A stretch of DNA of 63,491 bases from Acidobacteriota bacterium. Lineage in GTDB: Bacteria; Acidobacteriota; Vicinamibacteria; Vicinamibacterales; UBA2999. Shown in pieces: positions 18,610-26,968 of the stretch. How positions within the stretch are numbered: the first letter of the stretch is position 1; each line of letters starts with the position of its first letter. The stretch lies in assembly GCA_016789705.1 (NCBI GenBank), contig JAEUQR010000099.1, positions 1 to 63,491 on the forward strand. The letters are read 5' to 3'. Below the pieces are notes generated by a model, which was given only the letters and a program-made list of their open reading frames with translations, made no database searches and was not told the origin of the DNA. Made by a program: the position numbers and the translations under genes.

Positions 18610-18636
18610 GGGCCCTGCGGTCACGCCGCAGGGCCC
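18610..18636 (+). terminator. Strong hairpin after the DUF5916 gene
   Basis: A perfect 11-bp stem, GGGCCCTGCGG with CCGCAGGGCCC, encloses a 5-base loop 56 bases after the stop. No T-run follows. Confidence 0.5.
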
Positions 18637-18669
18637 GCGCCGTGTACGGCGGGCCGGGCCGGCAGTCCG

Positions 18670-18678
18670 TGGCAGAAT
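18670..18678 (+). promoter_or_regulatory. Extended -10-like element before the GlsB/YeaQ-like gene
   Basis: TGGCAGAAT ends seven bases before the ATG at 18686. With no Shine-Dalgarno this supports 18686 over the ATG at 18677, which lies inside the element. Confidence 0.4.
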
Positions 18679-18685
18679 GCCGGCC

Positions 18686-18934
18686 ATGGGACTCATCGCG
18701 TCACTCATCGTCGGGGCCATCGTCGGCTGGCTGGCCAGCCTGGTCATGAAGACCAACGCGCAGATGGGCGCGATCCTGAACATCGTCGTGGGCATCGTCG
18801 GGGCGTGGCTCGGCGGCGTGCTGGCCGGGATGCTCGGTTTCGCCGCCACCTCGTCGCTGGCGTCGCTCATCGTGAGTATCGCCGGCGCGTGCGTGCTCAT
18901 CGGCCTGCTGAAGGCCGTCGGCGTGCTGAAGTAG
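18686..18934 (+). CDS. GlsB/YeaQ/YmgE-family small membrane protein
   Basis: 82 aa, nearly all hydrophobic, with three predicted helices. The pattern GLIASLIVGAIVGWLAS, then GAILNIVVGIVGAWLGG, is diagnostic of the transglycosylase-associated/GlsB family. Members are stress-associated inner-membrane proteins without a defined biochemical activity. It stands alone and converges on the tannase-family gene. Confidence 0.88.
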   Translation: MGLIASLIVGAIVGWLASLVMKTNAQMGAILNIVVGIVGAWLGGVLAGMLGFAATSSLASLIVSIAGACVLIGLLKAVGVLK

Positions 18935-18947
18935 CCGGCGGCGCGGG

Positions 18948-20504
18948 TCAGCGCGAGACGGCGGGCGCCCGGCAGACGAACCTCGCCGCGTCGTCGATGC
19001 TGCCGCTGCCGCGGTAGGCCGCGACACTCGGGTGCGGGCAGAGCGGACGGCTGCGCACGGTCTTCCCCTGCTCGACGCGCGAGGCCACGACCTCGCGCGG
19101 TGCCTCGCCCTGCTCCACCCAGCGTTCGAGCACGCTGAGCATGTCGAACTGATCCACCCCCGGACCGCCCGAGCAGTGATGCATGCCGGGCACGAAGTAG
19201 GTGCGCGTGAAGGCATCCGCCGCCGCCTGGCCACCAACCACGCGCGTCATCTTCTCGATGTAGTCGAGCGTGCCGAGGGCGCTGATGCCGGGGTCGGCCC
19301 AGCCGTGATACACGATGAGCTTGCCGCCGGCCTTCCTGAACGGCCGCAGGTCGGGATCCATCGGGCTCAGGATCTGTTCCATCGTCTTGAGCCGCGGCAG
19401 ATCCTGCGGGAAGCGGAACGTGCGCCACGAGAACCCCGGCGCGTCGTCCTCGAGGGCGAGGAAGCGGAAGTTCGAGTCGGCCAGCCCGAAGCCCGACGGC
19501 ACGCGCGCCCCGGTGAAGGCGAGCGAGCCATCCGGCTGCACGACCGGCGGTTCGTTGCCGGTGATCCAGCCGCGCCAGCCGCTCGGGCCGCCTTCATGGC
19601 CCTTCGGGAACGGCGGTGCGTAGTACTGCCCAGACGCGTCCTTCACACCGGCGTAGATCGTCGTGACCGATGTGATCTGGGCCGGCGTGAGGCACGAGGC
19701 CGTGTCGGCGCCTTTGCACACGAGCGACGCGGGGTCGAAATCACACGAGCGTGGGTCCGAGATGAGCCCGTCGGTCAGGCCGTCCTTGCCGTCGCAGGCG
19801 GCGAGCGTGGCCTGCGAGAGCAACTCGATCTTCTCCACCGGCAGGTAGTGCTCGGGCCTGGCCAGCAACTGCTGGAAGAACACCGCTCGGCCCACCTGCA
19901 TCGGTGTGCCGGTGGCCGGGTCGCCGGCGATGACGCCGTCGAAGTCCGTCGGATAGCGCTGCACTTCCATCATCGCCTGCCGCCCGCCATTCGAGCAGCC
20001 ATTGAAGTAGGCGTGGGCGGGCAGCCGGCCGTAGAAGGACGCGGTGAGCGCCTTCGCCGCCACCGCCGTGACGTGCGTGCCGCGGTGTCCGTAGTCGATT
20101 TCCTTGGCGCGGTTGGTGCCCCACGCAGAGTCGCTCGCCACATGGCCGGTGTCGGTCGAGGCCGACGCATACCCGCGCGCCAGGCCCTTCGTGAGCGGGC
20201 CGATGGTGCCGCCGAGTCCGCCGACGCCCTCGAAGTAGAACTTGCCGTTCCAGTCGGCCGGTAACCCGAGGCGGAAGTTGACGGTGTTGCCGGGCGAGGC
20301 CGCGTGCCCGTCCACGCGGCAGTGGGCGGGCTGGCCGGCCGCCGCCTCCACGAGCGCCGCCGCGGTGATCGTGGTGCCGGCGGGCGCCGCCTGCTGCAGG
20401 GCGCCGACCTCGCAGGCGACGCGGGCCGCGGGCGCGGGCGCCTGCGCGTGCGTGAGAACCAGCGCGCCGACCGCGCCCATCAGTGCCAGAGCCGCGCGAC
20501 GCAT
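18948..20504 (-). CDS. Secreted tannase/feruloyl esterase-family hydrolase
   Basis: 518 aa with a signal peptide (1-21). The nucleophile lies in FNGCSNGGRQ (Ser171, preceded by Cys170); the Asp is in YHGWADPGIS and the His in PGMHHCSGGPG, giving the Ser-Asp-His triad and the CS-D-HC disulfide arrangement typical of the family. A lid-like insertion with further Cys residues lies between about 230 and 300. It likely hydrolyses ester-linked phenolic acids from plant polymers outside the cytoplasm; the exact ester is not deducible. It ends 14 bases from 18934. Confidence 0.9.
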   Translation of the reverse strand: MRRAALALMGAVGALVLTHAQAPAPAARVACEVGALQQAAPAGTTITAAALVEAAAGQPAHCRVDGHAASPGNTVNFRLGLPADWNGKFYFEGVGGLGGTIGPLTKGLARGYASASTDTGHVASDSAWGTNRAKEIDYGHRGTHVTAVAAKALTASFYGRLPAHAYFNGCSNGGRQAMMEVQRYPTDFDGVIAGDPATGTPMQVGRAVFFQQLLARPEHYLPVEKIELLSQATLAACDGKDGLTDGLISDPRSCDFDPASLVCKGADTASCLTPAQITSVTTIYAGVKDASGQYYAPPFPKGHEGGPSGWRGWITGNEPPVVQPDGSLAFTGARVPSGFGLADSNFRFLALEDDAPGFSWRTFRFPQDLPRLKTMEQILSPMDPDLRPFRKAGGKLIVYHGWADPGISALGTLDYIEKMTRVVGGQAAADAFTRTYFVPGMHHCSGGPGVDQFDMLSVLERWVEQGEAPREVVASRVEQGKTVRSRPLCPHPSVAAYRGSGSIDDAARFVCRAPAVSR

Positions 20505-20526
20505 GAGGAGCTCCGTTCGTTCTTGA

Positions 20527-21783
20527 CTAGGCCGAGGCCGGCGCCGCCGGCTCCCGGAACTCGCCTTCCCACTTGGCCACGACGACCGACGCCAGGCAGT
20601 TGCCGATGACGTTGGTCATCGTGCGGCCCATGTCCATGATGGCGTCCACGCCGAGGATGAGTGTGATGCCTTCGAGCGGCAGGTTGTAGCTGGCGAGCGT
20701 GGCGGCCAGGATGACGAGCGCCGCCCGCGGCACGCCGGCGACGCCCTTGCTCGTGAGCATCAGCGTGAGCAGCATGGTGATCTGCTGGCCGACGGTCAGG
20801 TCCACGTTGGCGGCCTGCGCCACGAAGACCGCGGCGAGCGACAGATAGAGCGTGCTGCCATCGAGGTTGAAGCTGTAGCCGAGCGGCAGGATGAACGAGA
20901 CGATGCGGCGCGGCACGCCGAAGGCCTCCACACACTCCATCGCCCGCGGCAGGGCCGCCTCCGACGAGGTGGTCGAGAAGGCGATGAGCGCCGGTTCCTT
21001 GATGGCCTTGAGGAAGCCGGCAATCGGGATGCGGAACATCAGCATCACCGGCACCAGCACAGCCACGAAGAAGACGATGAGCGCGACGTAGAGCGTGATG
21101 ACCAGGTAGCCGAGGTTCCAGAGCACGCCGAGGCCGCTCTGGCCGATGGTGTAGGCCATGGCCGCGCCGACGCCGAACGGGGCGTAGAGCATCACGATGT
21201 TGGTGACCTTGAACATCGCCTCGGTGAGCGACTCGCACCATTCGAGCATCGGCTTCTTGGCCTTGTCGTTCACCATGCCGAGCCCGATGGCGAAGACCAT
21301 GCTGAAGACCACGATCTGCAGCACGTCGCCGGTGGCCATCGCCTCGATGATCGAGGTGGGCACCATGTGCAGCAGGATCTGGTCCCACGTCTGCGCCGTG
21401 GCACTGACCGGCGGCGCGCCGGTGGGCGCCGGCAGCGTCAGGCCGACGCCCGGCCGCATGACGTTCACCGTGACGAGCCCGATGAGCAGCGCCAGTGTCG
21501 TCACGATCTCGAAGTAAACGATCGCCCGGAAGCCCATGCGGCCGACGTCCTTGAAGTGGCCGGCACCGGCGATGCCGGCGACGAGCGTGCCGAAGAGCAG
21601 CGGCGCGATGATCATCCGGATCATCCGGATGAAGATCTGGCTGAACGGCCGGATGATGTCGGCCAGCTTCGGGTCGGTGATGCTGACCACGTACCCGACC
21701 AGCAGCCCGACGATAAGGCCGAGCATGATCTGGGTGGTGGGCGACAGGCGGGACTTGGCGGCAGGAGCGGCGGAAGACGACAC
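20527..21783 (-). CDS. Dicarboxylate/amino acid:cation symporter (DAACS family)
   Basis: 418 aa, with eight helices plus two re-entrant loops in the GltPh pattern. HP1 serine-rich motif: AFSTTSSEAALP (about 268-279). TM7/TM8 region: FNLDGSTLYLSLAAVFVAQA (NMDGT-like, here NLDGS) and LGVDAIMDMGRTMTNVIGN, containing the DxxRTxxNVxG substrate-binding residues. It imports C4-dicarboxylates or glutamate/aspartate with Na+ or H+. The GTG start follows TACAAT by exactly six bases, with no Shine-Dalgarno. It is divergent from the threonine deaminase gene. Confidence 0.93.
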   Translation of the reverse strand: MSSSAAPAAKSRLSPTTQIMLGLIVGLLVGYVVSITDPKLADIIRPFSQIFIRMIRMIIAPLLFGTLVAGIAGAGHFKDVGRMGFRAIVYFEIVTTLALLIGLVTVNVMRPGVGLTLPAPTGAPPVSATAQTWDQILLHMVPTSIIEAMATGDVLQIVVFSMVFAIGLGMVNDKAKKPMLEWCESLTEAMFKVTNIVMLYAPFGVGAAMAYTIGQSGLGVLWNLGYLVITLYVALIVFFVAVLVPVMLMFRIPIAGFLKAIKEPALIAFSTTSSEAALPRAMECVEAFGVPRRIVSFILPLGYSFNLDGSTLYLSLAAVFVAQAANVDLTVGQQITMLLTLMLTSKGVAGVPRAALVILAATLASYNLPLEGITLILGVDAIMDMGRTMTNVIGNCLASVVVAKWEGEFREPAAPASA

Positions 21784-21789
21784 GCCGGA

Positions 21790-21795
21790 ATTGTA
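21790..21795 (-). promoter_or_regulatory. -10 for leaderless symporter transcript
   Basis: On the minus strand TACAAT is followed by six bases and the GTG at 21783. This spacing puts the transcription start on or beside the start codon. Confidence 0.45.
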
Positions 21796-21865
21796 TTACG
21801 GGGGCGGGACGAATCGACGTCTCATCCTGGGCGCGCCGGCACGCCCCGGCGGCGCCGTCCATTCC

Positions 21866-21874
21866 TGCTATCGT
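21866..21874 (+). promoter_or_regulatory. Extended -10 for threonine deaminase
   Basis: TGC followed by TATCGT lies nine bases before the GTG at 21884. It shares the 100-base divergent region with the symporter promoter. Confidence 0.4.
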
Positions 21875-21883
21875 GGGCGCACC

Positions 21884-23428
21884 GTGCCCCTGCCGCCCGC
21901 CCCGTCCGCGCCCGATCACACGGCCCTGCTGCGTTCCATTCTGACGAGCCGCGTCTACGACGTGGCCCACGAGACGCCGCTCGACCCGGCCATCCGGCTC
22001 TCGGCCCGGCTGGGGCATCCGGTGCTCTTCAAGCGGGAAGACATGCAGCCGGTCTTCAGCTTCAAGCTGCGCGGCGCCTACAACCGCATGGCGCACCTCG
22101 ACGAGGAGGAACGCCGCCGCGGCGTCATCACGGCGAGTGCCGGCAATCACGCCCAGGGCGTGGCCTATTCGGCGCGCCACCTCGGCCTTTCCGCGCTCAT
22201 CGTGATGCCCGAGACGACACCGGCCATCAAGGTGCGCGCCGTGCGGGACCTCGGCGCGGAGGTCGTGCTGCACGGCGACAGCTACGCCGATGCCCAGGCC
22301 CGCTGCGAAGCGCTCGCCGCCTCCACCGGCCGCGTCTTCATCCATCCGTTCGATGACCCGCTCGTCGTCGCCGGCCAGGGCACCGTGGCCGTGGAGGTGC
22401 TGCGGCATCATCTGGGCCGCCGCGCCGCCGCGATCTTCGTGCCGGTGGGCGGCGGCGGCCTCATCGCCGGCATCGGCGCCTACGTGAAGGCGATCCGTCC
22501 CGACATCGCCGTCATCGGCGTGGAGCCGGTGGACGCCGACGCGATGGCGCAATCACTCGCCGCCGGCACGCGCGTGACGCTGGACCAGGTCGGCATCTTC
22601 GCCGACGGCGTGGCGGTGCGCACGGTGGGCCGGCACACCTTCGACGTCGCGCGGACGACCGTGGACGAGGTGGTGCGGGTGACGAACGACGAAATCTGCG
22701 CCGCCATCAAGGACGTGTTCGACGACACGCGCTCCATCCTCGAGCCGTCAGGCGCGCTGGCGGTGGCGGGTGTCACGCGCTGGGCCGCCACCCACGCCGC
22801 CGACGATCGCGCGCTCGTCGCCGTGCTGAGCGGCGCCAACATGAACTTCGACCGGCTGCGCTTCGTGGCCGAACGCGCCGACGTCGGCGAGGCCCGCGAA
22901 GCCGTGCTGGCGGTGACGATTCCCGAGCGGCCCGGGGCGTTCCGCGAGTTCTGCACGCGCATCGGCCGGCGCGTCGTGACTGAGTTCAACTACCGGCTGA
23001 GCGGCCGCGGCGACGCCCACATCTTCGTGGGCGTGGCGGTGGACTCACGCGCCGACGGCGCGGCGCTGCGCGACGCGCTCGTGGCCGCCGGCTGCGAGAC
23101 CCACGAACTCACCGACAACGAGCTGGCCAAGCTGCACGTGCGCTACATGGTGGGCGGACGCAGCGCGCACGCGGTGGACGAGCAGGTGTATCGCTTCGAG
23201 TTCCCGGAGCGGCCCGGCGCGCTCATGCGCTTCCTCGACGCGCTCGGCGGCCGCTGGAACATCAGCATGTTCCACTACCGCAATCACGGCGCCGACCCGG
23301 GACGCGTGCTGGCCGGCTTCGAGGTGCCGCCGGCCGACATGCCGGCCTTCGAGCGGTTCCTCGTCGACCTCGGCTACCCGGCCGAGCGCGAAACCGACAA
23401 CCCGGCCTACCGGCTGTTCCTCGGCTGA
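21884..23428 (+). CDS. ilvA: Threonine deaminase (biosynthetic type, two ACT-like domains)
   Basis: 514 aa, the same length as E. coli IlvA. It deaminates threonine to 2-oxobutyrate for isoleucine synthesis in the cytoplasm. The PLP lysine is K61 in FSFKLRGAYN; the phosphate-binding loop GGGGLIAG lies near residue 190. Two C-terminal ACT-like regulatory domains are visible, each beginning with a PERPGAF/PERPGAL motif (about 347 and 443), so isoleucine feedback is expected. The GTG at 21884 is chosen for the length match and the promoter spacing; the open frame extends upstream to 21536. Confidence 0.93.
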   Translation: MPLPPAPSAPDHTALLRSILTSRVYDVAHETPLDPAIRLSARLGHPVLFKREDMQPVFSFKLRGAYNRMAHLDEEERRRGVITASAGNHAQGVAYSARHLGLSALIVMPETTPAIKVRAVRDLGAEVVLHGDSYADAQARCEALAASTGRVFIHPFDDPLVVAGQGTVAVEVLRHHLGRRAAAIFVPVGGGGLIAGIGAYVKAIRPDIAVIGVEPVDADAMAQSLAAGTRVTLDQVGIFADGVAVRTVGRHTFDVARTTVDEVVRVTNDEICAAIKDVFDDTRSILEPSGALAVAGVTRWAATHAADDRALVAVLSGANMNFDRLRFVAERADVGEAREAVLAVTIPERPGAFREFCTRIGRRVVTEFNYRLSGRGDAHIFVGVAVDSRADGAALRDALVAAGCETHELTDNELAKLHVRYMVGGRSAHAVDEQVYRFEFPERPGALMRFLDALGGRWNISMFHYRNHGADPGRVLAGFEVPPADMPAFERFLVDLGYPAERETDNPAYRLFLG

Positions 23429-23447
23429 CGCGCCGCAGGCGGCGGGC

Positions 23448-24389
23448 TCAGCGCCGCGCGGCGCAGCGTTCGGGCGCCACCGGCTGTGGCAGCACGAGCG
23501 GCGCCGGCAGGATGCCGCCGGCCGCCGCGAGCTGGTCGAAGGCCACCTGCTGCAGCGCGCGCACGTCGGCGCGCGGCAGGCCGAGCTCGAAGCCCGAGCA
23601 CTCGTTCTCGCCGAGCGAGCGCGGATCGCGGCCGGTCAGCCGTCCGAAGACCACGAGCGCCTCGAGGTAGTAGCCGTGCGTGCTGGCATGGTAGTGGTCG
23701 TAGGTCCACAGGTTGACGCGGCCCGGTGAGATGCCGTCGTAGGGATTCGGATCCGCCACACCGGTCTGCATCGCCCGGTTCCACGCCTCGCCCACCGGCA
23801 CGACCGACACCGCGCCTGCCGCCACGGCCGCCTTGTCGTAGGCGGCGCGGACGTCGCGGGCCATCGCCTCGATGGGTTTGCCGGCCCACGCCGTCTTCGG
23901 CGGATACGTCTGGTCCGCGCGCGACCACGTGGCCATGAGATGCACCTGCACCTTCGGGTTGCGGCCGCGCAGGAACTCGGCCATCTGACGGGCGGTGAGC
24001 ACGAGCTTCGCCGGGTCGCCGGGCTTGTCGAAGTCGAGCGTGCTCTGGCCGTGCATGACGACCACGTCCCATGGCCGTTGGCCGATGACGCCGAGCTTGT
24101 TCTCGAAATGGAAGTCGAGTCCGCTGCCGCCGCGTGTCTCGAGGAACACGTCGTAGCGCAGACCGGCCTGGTCGGTGAACGACCTGAAGAGCGCCGGCAC
24201 GCCGCCGATGCCTTCGTTGTTGAGGTCGGTCACGGTGTCGGCGCGATAGAAACGCACGGCCGATCCCGAGCCGAAGGTGAAGCTGTTGCCGATGAACAGA
24301 ATGCTGGTGGCGGTCTGCGCCTGCGCCGGCGTGGCGGCGAGCGCGAGGGCCAGCCCCAGGGCCGCACCGGCGCAAGGAAGAAGTCGCAT
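23448..24389 (-). CDS. Exported SGNH-hydrolase-like protein
   Basis: 313 aa with a signal peptide (1-24). Block I is LFIGNSFTFGSG (Ser36 candidate nucleophile) and block V-like residues are in WTYDHYHASTHGYY (about 229-242, Asp/His). A central VVVMHGQS strand (about 112-119) fits a flavodoxin-like SGNH fold. These landmarks fit lipase/acyl-esterase relatives, but the oxyanion Gly and Asn blocks are not canonical, so activity is uncertain. It ends 20 bases from the convergent ilvA. Confidence 0.75.
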   Translation of the reverse strand: MRLLPCAGAALGLALALAATPAQAQTATSILFIGNSFTFGSGSAVRFYRADTVTDLNNEGIGGVPALFRSFTDQAGLRYDVFLETRGGSGLDFHFENKLGVIGQRPWDVVVMHGQSTLDFDKPGDPAKLVLTARQMAEFLRGRNPKVQVHLMATWSRADQTYPPKTAWAGKPIEAMARDVRAAYDKAAVAAGAVSVVPVGEAWNRAMQTGVADPNPYDGISPGRVNLWTYDHYHASTHGYYLEALVVFGRLTGRDPRSLGENECSGFELGLPRADVRALQQVAFDQLAAAGGILPAPLVLPQPVAPERCAARR

Positions 24390-24426
24390 GGTGCGGTCAC
24401 TCTACCCTAGCGGCGGCCCGCCGGGC

Positions 24427-25854
24427 TCAGCGCGCCCGGGCGAGTCTGCTCACGAGTTCCCAGTTGAAGCGCACGAATCGCTGGAACTCACTCTCGCGCA
24501 GCCGTTCCTGGTCGCCGTGCATGCCGTAACCGGCCGACTGATCTTCCAGGTCCACGCCGGCGCCGATGCCGATGCACTGCACGCCGTTCGCGCGCAGCGG
24601 CCACATGTCGGTGGCGTAGGTGCTCATCGAGGGCAGTGTGGGCACGCCGTAGATCGCCTGATTGGCGGCTTCCGCGGTGGTGAAGAGTTCGCCGTCGAGC
24701 CGCGTGGGCGGAATGGCCGGCCGCGTGCCGGCGCCCCCGGCGAACTGCACGTCCACGGCCGGGTCGTTGATGGCCTTCGTGATCTGCGCAAGCAGCGCCG
24801 CCGGATCTTCGCTCGGCACCATCCGCACGTCGAGCCGCGCCTTCGCTTCCGACGGGATCACGTTCGAGCGGTAGCCGCCGGTGAAGATGTTGGGCGAGAC
24901 GGACGTCCGCGCCATCGACGCGTGCCGCGGCTCGTTGCGCCACAACCAGTCGGCTGCCGCGGCCGCCACCTTCGGGTCGGGCGAGACGATGTCGCGATAC
25001 GCCGCGGCCTGTTCCGGTGAGGCCGCGACGGTGGCGAGGCGGCGGAAGTAGCGGCCGGTCGTCTCATCGATCTTGACGTCGGGCTGCCAGCTGATGAACT
25101 TCCCCACCGCGTTCCCCAGGTGCGCAATCGCGTTCGAGGTGAGCGGCACGGAGCCGTGACCCGAGATGCCCTTCGCCGTGATCTCGACGCCGCGCGAGAT
25201 CTTCTCGATCACCTGCACGGTGGCGTAACGCACCTGCCCCTTCTCGCGGATGGTGTCGCCGCCCTCGGCGATGCAGTACTCGGCGTCGATCAGGCCGTAG
25301 TGTTCGGCCATCATGTGGCCGATGCCGAGGTTCGACTGCCCTTCTTCGCCGGATTCCGCCAGCAGGATCACGTCGCGATCGAGCGGCACGTTGAGCCGCT
25401 TGAGCAGGATGAGGGTCATGACCGCCGACGCCAGGTTGTCCTTGTCGTCGATGGCGCCGCGGCCGTAGACGAAGCCGCCGTCGCGCGTGGCGCTGAAAGG
25501 TGGAAACGTCCACTTCGAGGCATCCACGGTGACGGTGTCGAGGTGCCCGAGGATGAGGAGCGGGCGTTTGCGTCCGTTGCCCGTGAGGCGCGCCACCACG
25601 TTGGGACGCTGCGGGTCGAGCGCATGAACCTGGGCCGGAATGCCTTCGCGGTCGAAGAGCGCCTTCAGCCAGTCCGCTTCCGGCTTCTCCGCGGCGGTCG
25701 AGTCGAAGCGGATGAGCGACTGGTAGATGCCGAGCGCTTCGGGTTCCACGGCGGCCCAGTCGGGCTGCGCCGGCTTCGGCTGCGCGCCAGGGGCGGCGAC
25801 AGCCGTGGTGAGAGCGAGCGCGCAGAGAGCGACGAGATGACGGCGTCGGGCCAT
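24427..25854 (-). CDS. Exported M20-family metallopeptidase
   Basis: 475 aa from the ATG at 25854. A signal peptide covers 1-21. Zinc ligands of the M20 dinuclear site are evident: H104 in LGHLDTV, an Asp in GRGAIDDKD (about 137), the catalytic Glu and ligand Glu in ESGEEGQ (E170, E171), and a C-terminal HGDQE His. The dimerisation lid is about 215-330. It should cleave peptides or N-acyl amino acids in the periplasm. The start is set at 25854 because TGTTACAGT lies seven bases upstream; the GTG at 25863 would overlap that element. Confidence 0.88.
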   Translation of the reverse strand: MARRRHLVALCALALTTAVAAPGAQPKPAQPDWAAVEPEALGIYQSLIRFDSTAAEKPEADWLKALFDREGIPAQVHALDPQRPNVVARLTGNGRKRPLLILGHLDTVTVDASKWTFPPFSATRDGGFVYGRGAIDDKDNLASAVMTLILLKRLNVPLDRDVILLAESGEEGQSNLGIGHMMAEHYGLIDAEYCIAEGGDTIREKGQVRYATVQVIEKISRGVEITAKGISGHGSVPLTSNAIAHLGNAVGKFISWQPDVKIDETTGRYFRRLATVAASPEQAAAYRDIVSPDPKVAAAAADWLWRNEPRHASMARTSVSPNIFTGGYRSNVIPSEAKARLDVRMVPSEDPAALLAQITKAINDPAVDVQFAGGAGTRPAIPPTRLDGELFTTAEAANQAIYGVPTLPSMSTYATDMWPLRANGVQCIGIGAGVDLEDQSAGYGMHGDQERLRESEFQRFVRFNWELVSRLARAR

Positions 25855-25861
25855 GGCGGAC

Positions 25862-25870
25862 ACTGTAACA
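25862..25870 (-). promoter_or_regulatory. Extended -10 for M20 peptidase, leaderless spacing
   Basis: On the minus strand TGTTACAGT is followed by seven bases and the ATG at 25854; there is no Shine-Dalgarno. Confidence 0.45.
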
Positions 25871-25896
25871 GGCGCGCCGGGCCCGCGGCGCGCAGG

Positions 25897-26331
25897 TTAG
25901 CGTGCGGGCGGCGGCTGGCGCAGGCCGGCCAGCACGAGCAGGCAGACGGCGATGTCGGCCAGCGCGAGCGACACGAGCAGGGCGCTGATCGCGGCTTCCT
26001 CGAAGGTCGCGCCGGCGCGGCCGCCGGCCATCGGCATCATCGCACCCGCCCCGGTCAGCGCCGCGAGGAACGTGGCAGCCAGATTGGCGAACGTGCCATA
26101 CACGGCCAGCCAGAAGGTGACCTGCTGCACCGTGGACGAGAGCGACAGACGTGGCCACACGAGGCCGAGCGCCACCAGGAAGAGGCCATTCATCACCCCT
26201 TCGAGGTGGCTGGCCAGTCCCATCCGGGGATTCGTCAGCGACGATGCGGCAAGGCCGACGAGCAGGCCGAGCAGGAAGAGCAGGATGCCGAGTTGCAGCA
26301 GCCGGTGCGCCTGACGAGCCTGCCCATCCAT
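25897..26331 (-). CDS. Four-helix membrane protein of unknown function
   Basis: 144 aa with four hydrophobic helices (about 12-33, 44-62, 70-95 and 112-137). It resembles small hydrogenase/isomerase-like membrane proteins of the styrene-oxide-isomerase-like type, with NPRMGLASHLEGVMNG (about 34-49) containing a His; that resemblance is tentative. GGAGG lies seven bases upstream of the ATG at 26331. It follows the acetyltransferase gene by 16 bases, so the two are probably cotranscribed with icd. Confidence 0.7.
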   Translation of the reverse strand: MDGQARQAHRLLQLGILLFLLGLLVGLAASSLTNPRMGLASHLEGVMNGLFLVALGLVWPRLSLSSTVQQVTFWLAVYGTFANLAATFLAALTGAGAMMPMAGGRAGATFEEAAISALLVSLALADIAVCLLVLAGLRQPPPAR

Positions 26332-26347
26332 CGGGGAGCCTCCGAAA

Positions 26348-26968
26348 TCAGGACGGGTCGCCGGCCAGCACTTCGACCAGCGCGTCCGCAGCCCCGTCTG
26401 CGGTGGGCACCACGCCCACCCGCTTCGCCATGAAGATGTCGGGTTTGCCGTAGCCGTTCGCGTCGGGCAGCACGCCGACGACCGCGTAGCCGAGCTTCCT
26501 GTAGAACTCGAACGGGTGTGATCCGCGGCTTCGGAGCGTGGTGGCCGCGGCCAGCGGATCGGGATACAGGTCCGTGCCGCCAATCGACGTGCGGCCGTTC
26601 TCGTCGTCGGTGCCGAGGCACACGGTCATGCCGCCGCGCTCGCGCACCTGCACTTCGAGGTCGAGCACGAGCGCGCGGCCGATGCCCTGGCCCTGGCAGT
26701 CGCGATGCACGACGAGCGGGTGGATCTCCCAGACCCACCCGTCGTACGTGGAGACGGCGCTGATCCAACCCACGACGCGGCCCGTGTCGTCCACGGCCAC
26801 GCGGCTGATCTTGTCGTCCTCGAGGGACTCCTCGACGGTTTCGAGGGCGTCCTCGCGGGTCTGCCAGACCTCGGCGCCGGTGCCGGAAAATCCGCTCACC
26901 AGCACGTCGGCCACCGCGATGTGCTGCGCCGGATCGTCCGGCGTGAGATCGATGACGCGAAGCGACAC
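26348..26968 (-). CDS. GNAT acetyltransferase resembling aminoglycoside 6'-N-acetyltransferases
   Basis: 206 aa. The acetyl-CoA loop is visible as CQGQGIGRALV (about 91-101). The C-terminal FYRKLGYAVVGVLPDANGYGKPDIFM (in part, about 155-180) is strongly like AAC(6')-I enzymes. Many environmental GNATs share this signature without conferring resistance, so the substrate is uncertain. The GTG start at 26968 directly abuts the stop of isocitrate dehydrogenase with no gap, implying translational coupling. Confidence 0.8.
   Translation of the reverse strand: MSLRVIDLTPDDPAQHIAVADVLVSGFSGTGAEVWQTREDALETVEESLEDDKISRVAVDDTGRVVGWISAVSTYDGWVWEIHPLVVHRDCQGQGIGRALVLDLEVQVRERGGMTVCLGTDDENGRTSIGGTDLYPDPLAAATTLRSRGSHPFEFYRKLGYAVVGVLPDANGYGKPDIFMAKRVGVVPTADGAADALVEVLAGDPS

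Noticed and set aside
20480..22552. 690-residue minus-strand frame spanning the symporter and threonine deaminase
   Set aside because: Wrong frame relative to the symporter gene and antisense to ilvA.
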